Source: CAUZIR01 sp034421295 (GTDB lineage: Bacteria; Chloroflexota; Dehalococcoidia; Lucifugimonadales; UBA2962). From it: 26,514 nucleotides of DNA. Positions 1-6,988 of the stretch are shown here, piece by piece. Under the pieces are notes generated by a model that was not told the DNA's origin, ran no database searches, and saw only the letters and a list, made by a program, of their open reading frames with translations. Every line of letters starts with the position of its first letter. Within the stretch, counting starts at the first letter, position 1. The position numbers and the translations under genes are program-made. The DNA lies in NCBI GenBank assembly GCA_034421295.1, contig DAOUKM010000014.1, forward strand, positions 1 to 26,514, given 5' to 3'.

Positions 1-1
1 G

Positions 2-814
2 GGAATCTCCGAGGCCGCTGTGAAGAAGAGGCTGCACGACGCCAGACGAAGGCTGGGAGGGTACGTGATCGACATGGCAAGGACGATTTCGGATGAGGCC
101 ACGCCGGACGAGAAACTGTCTGCAAGGGTAATCGCAGATCTGGTGAGCCGTCCTCATCCCCTGCTAATGGAGGGACACCCCGTTCGTGTGATCGTTGATC
201 GGATCAAGGCTGCCCTCCCAGAATTCGAATCCATAGAGACCAGGGAAATTGAAGAGGCCGATATCTACCCGTCGCTTCGTAAGGCCTACGCTTCAGGGTC
301 GGCTGACGCCTACCGGCTCGACGATAAGACGGTGCTCCGAACGCAAACCACCTCGTCCGCGCTACGGGCCATCAAGGGTCGAACGCCTCCGGTACGGTTG
401 ATAACGGCCGGTCGCGTGTTCAGGCACTGCGAAGAGGAAGACGACCTGAAACTGAGAGTCTTTCATCAACTCGATCTCGCGTGCGTAGCACAAGGCGTCT
501 CGGTATGCGACCTCAAGGTGATCGTCGAGTGCGTTCTGGCGACGGTGCTGAATGCAGTCGAGGTCAGATACCGCAAATGCGACTACGGATGGGTCGATGC
601 CGGCATGGCATTTGACGTCAGATCCGGGCCGGAGTGGATCGCTCTCGGCGGATGCGGAATGCTCAAGCCGGCGATGCTCGCCGAGGCTGGATACGACCCA
701 GGCGAGGCAGATGGCTACCTACTCGGTCTCGGTCTCGAGAGACTGGCGCAGGTCGAACTCGGGCTGGGGAGTCTCCGAGAACTGTGGCGCCCTCCCCACC
801 TGCAGTTCGCATAG
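2..814 (+). CDS. Sigma-factor region-4 HTH fused to PheS-like class II aaRS catalytic domain (5' partial)
   Basis: The reading frame is open to the window edge, so the GTG at 20 is probably internal and the true start lies upstream. The first visible residues (GISEAAVKKRLHDARRRL) match the second helix and C-terminus of sigma-70 region 4. After a short linker the body follows the phenylalanyl-tRNA synthetase alpha chain: HPL near residue 48 (counting from GTG), LRTQTT near 106, motif 2 (GRVFR, then FHQLD), GCGMLKP near 214, and motif 3 (GLGLERLA) near 236. The motif-2 loop lacks the usual T-H-S/T before FHQ, and the N-terminal tRNA-binding coiled coil of true PheS is absent. No pheT follows. 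It is therefore unlikely to be the housekeeping PheRS; it may be a sigma-like regulator carrying a PheS-type small-molecule or aminoacyl-AMP domain. The domain identity is well supported; the function is not known. Confidence 0.8.
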   Translation, partial: GISEAAVKKRLHDARRRLGGYVIDMARTISDEATPDEKLSARVIADLVSRPHPLLMEGHPVRVIVDRIKAALPEFESIETREIEEADIYPSLRKAYASGSADAYRLDDKTVLRTQTTSSALRAIKGRTPPVRLITAGRVFRHCEEEDDLKLRVFHQLDLACVAQGVSVCDLKVIVECVLATVLNAVEVRYRKCDYGWVDAGMAFDVRSGPEWIALGGCGMLKPAMLAEAGYDPGEADGYLLGLGLERLAQVELGLGSLRELWRPPHLQFA

Positions 815-879
815 CATCAGGATGAGGAAGAGGGCCACATAGATCTAGCATGTCGGCTTTCAAATTGGATCGCACGCCC

Positions 880-1132
880 GACAATTGCTCTCGACCAGTT
901 CACCACCGGCTCCGTGGCGCTATGAGCTAAAGTGATACAACGTATTGAAAGGTTCTACGTTCAGTCACCCACAGCCCACATCTTGGGATTGCAACTGCGG
1001 TCAGGCCTACATATTGTGTCAAACCTATTTCTGCCGGTCTTTATTCGCCCTGACTTGAGCTTGTGGCCTATCCCACTTTCAATCGTCCAGCCTACTACTA
1101 TGCCAACTGGTACAAGAAATGGAGGCAGGTCA
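880..1132 (+). repeat. Dispersed MITE-like repeat, copy A (left end missing)
   Basis: This about 240-bp stretch is close to 90% identical by eye to copy B (3880-4129). It contains the family core (GTATTGAAAGGTTCTACG, then TTCAGTCACC and CAGCCCACA) at about 938-985. The right end GGAGGCAGGTCA at 1121-1132 matches the family terminal repeat. No left terminal repeat is visible; homology fades at about 880, soon after the sigma/PheS gene stop, so the copy seems truncated on that side. No convincing gene is present in 815-1195. Confidence 0.75.
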
Positions 1133-1195
1133 GAAGCGTAACCCGACCAATGGGAATGTCAGTGGCGAAGGGTAGCTTTCGGATTCCTTGCGCTC

Positions 1196-2818
1196 CTATG
1201 CAATCTGCTCTTGTCGACTAACATGGCCAGCCAATGCGAGGCCAACGAATCCGGGCAAAACGATGGCCGAAACGATGGCAAGTACCAACGCTATGCCCGT
1301 GTTTACCCATAACAGGAAAGCCAGAACAAGCAGGATCATCATTGCCAAGAGGGCTTTGGTCACTGCCAACCAGTATCTTATGAGCAGATCTGAGGATAGC
1401 GCCAAGACAACGATGTCCAGCGCGAAGGCTACGAGCGCAGTGACTATGAACGCATTGGTCTCACTCTCGCTGTCAGCGTATTGCGGCGAATCGTCAACGT
1501 AGCCGAAGGCGAACAACAATAGGCAGGGGATAGCAAGTGAGCAAAGGGCCCCTGCCAGTAGCAAGTCTTTTCGCACTCGGCTATCACGGGGAGTGAGTCC
1601 GGCGGCGGCTCCCAGTACGAACGGAGCCATAATCAGGACAAGGGGCCCGATTGTGAAGAGGCCGTCCGTCCCACCGATCGTAAACAGCAGGAAGACTATT
1701 ACGACAGAGACAAACGCAAGAATCAGGGGGAACTGAGCTAAGTGTAGCAAGCTGCCTATTCTGTACCTTGAGATTGTCAACCCAATTCCTGTTATGGATA
1801 GGGCGAGGGCAAGCGTCGCTGCCCAAAAGCTGGTGCTTGACAGCAATAATCGCGTCCTATTTGCGAAAGAGAAATCAGTGGGTGAATAGAACCCAACGGC
1901 GTGTCGGGTCCACTGTCCGTTAGGCTTGCCAACGAGGACGCCCTGTACCCCCATGACCGCTATCAGATTTCGAGTTGCCGGGTCATAGGCGATGCCAACC
2001 GGGCCCCCGGCAAGTATATGGTCCTTGTACCTTTGACCTTGCACCCATTTGTTGCCGTCTCCCGAGAGGTACCCTGTCGAGTAGACGACCTCAGTTTCTC
2101 CGTCAGGTCCAAGCAACAGAACCCTTGGCCCCACGATCATGAACGTCCCTCTCGGTGTCTCAACCCTGCCGCCACTTTCTGTGAACTCGCCATCTGGAAG
2201 GACCCACCCACTCGAGACCCAGTTCTCCCCGCCGTCGCGGCTCTCGAATTCGCGCGCGAATATTGATCCGTCCGAATAAACTCTCACGGCAGTGATGCCC
2301 TCCGAGGGCGGGGGCGGGGCACTCGACGCCACACTTGCCAGGGCTGCTATTCCAGCGATCAACAGACTCCATCGCCGACTGGCGTTGTTGCTTTTGGTGG
2401 CGGTTTGCCGCCATATCCATACCGCAATTGCCAACCCTACAGGTATGACGATGGAATCCGTGACATCCAGGGGCGACCCGGCCGAACCGCCGGAGGCGAT
2501 TGAGATTCCCCTCAGGACCCAGTAGTGAACAGGCTCGGACGTGTTGTACAGGGCGTACAAGATTGGCAGCCCGACATAGGCGGCGAACAATGCCAGGCGC
2601 TCGGCCAGCCGGTTGCCGCGCGTGATCAGTGATAGGAGGAATGCCAGGAGTGGGGAAGCGAACACCACCCAGGCCACGTCGCTGAGTTTGCCGGTGACCC
2701 ACGAATCGGGCCACAACGACTTAAGGACCAGGTCGTTCGTCAACAGGACGGCTACAGCTGTGATGGTGGCCGGATGAAGCAGTGCCGATTCACAACGACG
2801 CCGAAAGCAAGTCGTCAT
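1196..2818 (-). CDS. Polytopic membrane protein with extracytoplasmic BNR-like beta domain
   Basis: A 540-aa protein of unknown function. About four hydrophobic segments lie in residues 15-165, a soluble beta-rich region spans about 168-325, and about six more membrane segments fill 330-535. The N-terminal region carries a pattern recurrent in a family of uncharacterised membrane proteins (HPAT, NDLVLK, then TGKLSD near residues 42-47). The soluble region begins with a BNR/Asp-box-like SRDGGENW at about 193-200 and contains further short beta repeats, so a partial propeller or sialidase-like fold is possible. I chose the ATG at 2818; an in-frame TTG at 2839 would add seven residues. Neither start has a clear ribosome binding site. 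It is transcribed alone, away from copy A. The membrane topology is seen in the sequence; any role, such as sensing, is not established. Confidence 0.75.
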   Translation of the reverse strand: MTTCFRRRCESALLHPATITAVAVLLTNDLVLKSLWPDSWVTGKLSDVAWVVFASPLLAFLLSLITRGNRLAERLALFAAYVGLPILYALYNTSEPVHYWVLRGISIASGGSAGSPLDVTDSIVIPVGLAIAVWIWRQTATKSNNASRRWSLLIAGIAALASVASSAPPPPSEGITAVRVYSDGSIFAREFESRDGGENWVSSGWVLPDGEFTESGGRVETPRGTFMIVGPRVLLLGPDGETEVVYSTGYLSGDGNKWVQGQRYKDHILAGGPVGIAYDPATRNLIAVMGVQGVLVGKPNGQWTRHAVGFYSPTDFSFANRTRLLLSSTSFWAATLALALSITGIGLTISRYRIGSLLHLAQFPLILAFVSVVIVFLLFTIGGTDGLFTIGPLVLIMAPFVLGAAAGLTPRDSRVRKDLLLAGALCSLAIPCLLLFAFGYVDDSPQYADSESETNAFIVTALVAFALDIVVLALSSDLLIRYWLAVTKALLAMMILLVLAFLLWVNTGIALVLAIVSAIVLPGFVGLALAGHVSRQEQIA

Positions 2819-3107
2819 CTCGAATCCAAGTGCGCTCAATTCTGGTTGGGGGCCATTCTACGTATGGATATGCTCCCTGCTAGCAGCGGTGATCATCTTG
2901 GTTCTTCACTTCGTGGTCTTCCGGAGTGCCTGCCAACAGCGCCAACGATACTCTCTCAGGCAGCATCTCGGCCTTCACAGCTCATAGTGCCCATGCTGCG
3001 CCGGTGGCGTCGGGTGTGGGCTACACCTCACTCTCCTCAAACCTTTCCCCGTATCTGCCCGCGAGAAAGCTCCCCGGCTCTCCGGGGTGTGGAACACTCG
3101 GCCTTTG
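2819..3107. other. Gene-free interval
   Basis: No reading frame here has convincing composition or recognisable motifs. A short sequence at about 2838-2852 (AATTCTGG followed by a G run) faintly resembles the right terminal repeat of the MITE family but is too short to call. The remainder lies between the start of the membrane-protein gene and the 3' end of the PAPS-reductase-like pseudogene, and shows no terminator-like hairpin with a T tract. Confidence 0.4.
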
Positions 3108-3690
3108 CACGCCGCAGTGTCCCTCGCATTCGTAGATCAAGCCGTTCCCCTCCGGTCCTGAGCCCGCTTCCACCTTGTCAAGCCGCACGACCTCGGCGAG
3201 GGAAATACGCCGGGGGTGCAGGGGGACTCCTTCGCGAAGGCCAGTTGGTCTCGCATGCGGGCGTCGGTGTCGACGGCCTCCGCGTCTAGGTCGGGCCACC
3301 TGCGCATCGTTTCTACCCATCTCTGGCGAGACTGGTAGGACCAGCCGACGCAGGTCGATCTCTCAAGCGGTCTGTCGTACCGGTCCTCCCACCATTCGAT
3401 ACAGTCCCACTTGGACATGTCGGCCTAGACCAGCGGATAGCGGTTGCGAGTCCAGTGGTTTCAGGAATGACGGGTGCGGCTGAACCCGTCTGTGGAGATG
3501 CCTGGCCAGAGCTCTATGGTGTGCCCACGTGCACGCGCTGGCGGGGCTTCAGTCGCAGCATTTCCCTAATCTTGCGGCGGATCGGACTGATCTTGTGGTT
3601 GGTGATGCACTGGTGCCGGCCGAAGTCTTCGTCCTGCCCATCCCAACCGCTGAGATAGACGGGAATGTCCACGTAGCTGTGTGAGTCTGA
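3108..3690 (-). pseudogene. PAPS-reductase-like (adenine nucleotide alpha-hydrolase-like) pseudogene, 3' part
   Basis: Reading the minus strand from 3690, successive family motifs appear in order but in shifting frames: VDIPVYL and RHQC...NHKISPIRRKIREML (about 3684-3535), IELWPGISTDGFSR (about 3520-3475), NRYPLV, MSKWDCIEWW and STCVGWSYQSRQRW (about 3445-3330), HPRRISLAEV (about 3220-3190), and the C-terminal ECEGHCGV (ending at about 3108). This is the order seen in phage and actinobacterial phosphoadenosine phosphosulfate reductase family proteins. There are in-frame stops at 3461-3463 and 3425-3427, frameshifts near 3515-3525 and 3230-3240, and the usual second cysteine of CxxC is changed (CVGW). 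The N-terminal P-loop-like part is missing, because the sequence breaks exactly at the left end of repeat copy B. It is clearly non-functional. Family assignment is from motif memory. Confidence 0.72.
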
Positions 3691-4129
3691 TGTTCTGCTC
3701 CCCGAATTCTGGTCCAGCCTGAATGTTAGTTTCTCGGAAAGTTGAACTAGCCCCAATTTCTGTACGAGTTGCTAATCCAGGCGGCCAGCCCACGGACTAA
3801 GAGGGAAGTCGGGAAGAATCTACGGAAACACGCGACTGGAGGGAAACGGGCATGGCCATCAGCATCAATCAAGCCCCAACGAATTGCTCTCCACCAGTTC
3901 AACACCGGCTCCGTGGCGCTATGCGCTAAAGTGATACGATGTGTTGAAAGGTTCTACGTTCAGTCACCAACAGCCCACATCTTGTGGTTACAACTGCGGT
4001 CAGGCCCGCATATCGTGTCAACCCTATTTCTGCCGGTCTTTATTCGCTCCGACTTGCGCTTGTGGCCTATCCCACTTTCAATCGTCCGGCCTACTAACAT
4101 GCCGACTGGGCCAGAATTGGTGCAGGTCA
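3691..4129 (+). repeat. Dispersed MITE-like repeat, copy B
   Basis: The left terminal repeat at 3691-3715 (TGTTCTGCTCCCC followed by GAATTCTGGTCC) is one deletion and a few substitutions from the family consensus. GTTAG follows at 3726. The conserved core lies at about 3925-3985, and the right end is CCAGAATTGGTGCAGGTCA, ending at 4129. The 3' 240 bp are nearly the same as copy A, making A and B one subfamily. Short open frames inside it (for example plus 3769-4236) have no recognisable product. No target-site duplication is obvious. Confidence 0.75.
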
Positions 4130-4246
4130 AGCAGCCCGTCTCCTCTGCTGTCATGCGTCCAAGAGGCAACAAAGCAATAGGCCCACACGTGCTTGGGCAG
4201 TGGATCACAAGCAGGACGCGAGGTTCCGGAGAATGAGTCTCGGCGG

Positions 4247-4549
4247 CTAGTTGCTCCAGAATCCGGTCAGCCTTTTCAACTTCCGGGAGACCCACGCGGC
4301 CAACTTCCCTCGTGGCTCCCCACGGTAAGTCACTAAGTAAGGTTTCCCACCCGAAACTCCCGTCGCCTCGAATTGAATGACCCGGCCCGTGTCCATCTGG
4401 ACCTTAATGATCAGCCCCACCACATCACCTCTCGCACCCTTGGTGACCGGCCACGCCTCAAGATCAACGACGTATTGCAGTCGTTTGCCAAGTTCCCTCT
4501 CCACCAACTGCATCGCCGCCCGCCTCAACTCATCCAGCGTATACGTCAA
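4247..4549 (-). CDS. Hypothetical 100-aa protein
   Basis: I do not recognise this protein. It has balanced composition, with an amphipathic N-terminal helix (LDELRRAAMQLVEREL), a central beta-rich stretch (VVGLIIKVQ, VIQFEA) and a basic C-terminus (WVSRKLKRL). There is no signal peptide or membrane segment. The start is TTG at 4549. Upstream on the minus strand, AAGGACGGGGGG sits a few bases before it and could act as a Shine-Dalgarno sequence; no ATG lies nearby until residue 13. It stands alone between repeat copy B and the gene-poor interval before the potassium channel. It could be a real small orphan gene or a surviving domain of a larger one. Confidence 0.5.
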   Translation of the reverse strand: MTYTLDELRRAAMQLVERELGKRLQYVVDLEAWPVTKGARGDVVGLIIKVQMDTGRVIQFEATGVSGGKPYLVTYRGEPRGKLAAWVSRKLKRLTGFWSN

Positions 4550-5313
4550 GTCGGCAGCCCCCCGTCCTTAACGTAGAGAAATATTGCTTCGCGAATATGA
4601 ACCGGCCATGCCGCCCATCCACATACGAACTGTCGCATCGCTATCCGCACGCAGACCTTCACGTCTTCCTAATCCAGAGCTGCGAGATTTTCGCTGGGAG
4701 GTCCGCCTAGGCTATTGGTCGGCCGACACCAAGCGGATTTCTCGCCGGGACAATGATTGGTCAAGTTGGAGACTCACCACCTTCCTCTGCTGCGCCGGAC
4801 TGCCCTGGCGTTGGGCAATACCCAGGCAACAGCTTCAGGTAAGACGCCGACTCGTCGAATCCCGGTGTCGCCGACGCCGGCGTGAGCGGCAGCGACCAAA
4901 CGTCACGGCCATAGATTCCGGCACGACAATTGTGACGGTGACGGTACGCGACAGTGGGTGCCCAACCGCGAGCACCCGCCAAGTTTAGCCTCAAAAGCAT
5001 TTTATTGTAAGAAGGCAGGCGATTGTGTTTCGTTCTTATTATGGTGCTATAAGATCCGTCGCACGTTGCGTAAGAATTCATATGCCATCTACAGACTCTC
5101 CGGTCAGCCGCCGCTCCTAACCCCATCGGATCGGCTAGAGGTCTTCGAAAACTCGGGCGACCTGCTTGTCCCCGAATTCAGATCGGAGACCTGTTGGAGG
5201 CGATACCTGCGCGAAGAGCTAAGCGGGTTTCAGGCCGGGACAGTACGGGGCGCCTGATGGCACTTCATACTCGGGCGACTCTAGCCGAATCTGAGCCGAA
5301 GGGAGATTGAGGA
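4550..5313. other. Gene-poor interval with an AT-rich patch
   Basis: No convincing gene. On the plus strand about 4905-4960 encodes IDSGTTIVTVTVRDSG, which resembles the end of a bacterial Ig-like/cadherin-type repeat, but no complete domain surrounds it; it may be a decayed fragment or chance. The segment at about 4985-5090 is distinctly AT-rich compared with its surroundings and could hold a promoter, though I cannot pick a good -35/-10 pair. Longer open frames (4584-4988, 4958-5257) lack protein-like composition. Confidence 0.35.
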
Positions 5314-6057
5314 TTGAGTAGAGCAAGCAACCCTGCCGATAACGAAGTTATCGATCGGCGCCAGGTCATGCTGGACAGGATCGAGCGGTCGACCGAGCTT
5401 CCCATGATGGTGCTGGCCTTCGTGATGATCCCGCTCCTTGTGGCGCCCTTCTTCTGGGATCTGAGCTCCAGGGCGGAGGCCGTGGTGCTCGCCCTCGACG
5501 GGTTCATCTGGGCGCTCTTTGCAGCGGACCTTGCGATCAAGGTGGTCATCGCTCCCCAACGCCTGGAGTACGTCAGGCAACACTGGCTCGACGTGTTGAT
5601 CGTTCTGGTCCCCTTCTTCAGACCGCTGAGGATACTCAGGATAATCCTGTACGGCTCCAGGGTGTATCGAGGAACCTTTCGCCTGGCCCGCACGGACTTC
5701 CTGGTGGCATACGCCATCGGCCTCGTGCTTCTCGTAGCAACAGCCGTCACCCTCGTGGAGAGGCGCGGCGACTCTGAACTGGCTTACTTCTCGGACGCAC
5801 TTTGGTGGGGGGTCGTTACGGTGACGACGGTGGGCTACGGTGACGTGGTACCCGAGACGCAGATAGGCCGGGCCTTTGCGTACGTGCTGATGATCGGCGG
5901 CATCGGAATTTTTGGCGCCATCACAGCCAACTTCGCATCCGTCCTTGTCAGGAAGGACGATCCGGACTCGGCCATTCTGGCCTCCCTTGTTGAGGAGGTG
6001 CAGTCGATGAGGGAGGAGTTAACGCAGCTGAGAGAGCGAAGTGCGGATCAGGAGTAG
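5314..6057 (+). CDS. Voltage-gated-type potassium channel (6 TM, ion transport family)
   Basis: A 247-aa inner-membrane channel for selective K+ flux. Hydrophobic segments lie at about residues 30-48, 57-79, 90-101, 103-115, 128-147 and 185-208, fitting a six-helix subunit. Arginines at every third position (R103, R106, R109) mark an S4-like voltage-sensor helix. The pore helix and selectivity filter TTVGYGD are at 171-177 and intact. The C-terminus (221-245) is a short coiled coil likely to aid tetramer assembly; there is no RCK or cyclic-nucleotide domain. The start is TTG at 5314, preceded by an AAGGGAGA ribosome binding site; the next in-frame Met is residue 19. It is monocistronic as far as visible, with no partner gene downstream. 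Family assignment is firm; voltage dependence is inferred from S4. Confidence 0.93.
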   Translation: MSRASNPADNEVIDRRQVMLDRIERSTELPMMVLAFVMIPLLVAPFFWDLSSRAEAVVLALDGFIWALFAADLAIKVVIAPQRLEYVRQHWLDVLIVLVPFFRPLRILRIILYGSRVYRGTFRLARTDFLVAYAIGLVLLVATAVTLVERRGDSELAYFSDALWWGVVTVTTVGYGDVVPETQIGRAFAYVLMIGGIGIFGAITANFASVLVRKDDPDSAILASLVEEVQSMREELTQLRERSADQE

Positions 6058-6988
6058 GAATGGCAGCGGCGGCGGAGATGGAGACCATGGAACGGCGACC
6101 GATGATCGGGTAGCACGAGTCTGGCATCGTTGACCCTGCGGGGAGTGAGGTCGTTGAGTGGCCCAGGGATGAGCCGGTCAGATGTTTTCAGGACTCGCGC
6201 ATTACCCATTGGAGCCGTTGACTCCGATCTGGTCGGCGAGGTGCGGCAAAGACCCTGTCCCGCCTAATCCGGGAAGGTAGGTCGAAATGTACCTCACGCC
6301 CATGATCCCCCCAGAGCTATACGCACCAGCAGCCTGTCGCGCATGGGAATTATCCTCCTCGCCGATCCCGGTCGCGGACTCCTGCGGCTGGGAGCAGGCG
6401 GCCATGGCTCATGCCGTCGGCCAGGTTCCGAAGGGCCAGGAGGTGGTAGGCGTCGGCCCGGATTCACTATGGCGCTTCCGCCACAGGCCGAGGGTGCTCG
6501 CTGCGGAAAGGCAAGCTTCGGCCCGCGATAGACCTGACGCATCATAAGGGCGCTCCAGTCCCTCCAAGAAATTCGCCGATCAACGGGCAGCCAGTTCCCT
6601 GAGTGTGATTCACCTATGTGTCTCTGATGGGAGCCAAGGAGAGTGGGCATGTCCTCCCCCAACATTACTCACAAGAACTCACGACAATAATCGACGTTTT
6701 CTTACATATATCTAACATTGCGAATGTATAATGCCGAGCCATCCAACCCGTCATTGGAGATTTACGCTCGCACCGGATGGAATCTACTACTTCGCAATCT
6801 ACGCACGCCGAGGAAACTCCGGCTCCCCGACCCTTGAGGCGCAGCAGTTGGCCTCACACCGATTCGACTTCCTCCACCGGGCAAGCGAGACGGAGTTGTC
6901 CGGGGCTTCCCTACTCGCCAGATGAGACGCGAAGCTGGCCGCGGGAACGCTGCGATTCTGAACTCCCAGAGCGAGGGGTAAAGCCAGC
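6058..6988. other. Long gap without a confident gene
   Basis: About 930 bases lie between the channel and the exporter. Several overlapping open frames exist (minus 6294-6665, minus 6202-6405, plus 6287-6547, plus 6777-6992), but all are compositionally poor and none shows a motif. The stretch at about 6660-6735 is AT-rich and includes TATAAT at 6727-6732. No well-spaced -35 is visible, so it is at most a candidate promoter for the exporter gene 260 bases downstream. Confidence 0.4.

Noticed and set aside
4761..5126. 121-codon minus-strand frame and overlapping plus-strand frames
   Set aside because: Composition not protein-like, no start signals, overlaps in both directions.
6727..6732. TATAAT box before the exporter
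   Set aside because: No -35 at acceptable spacing and 260 bases from the start codon; kept only as a remark.
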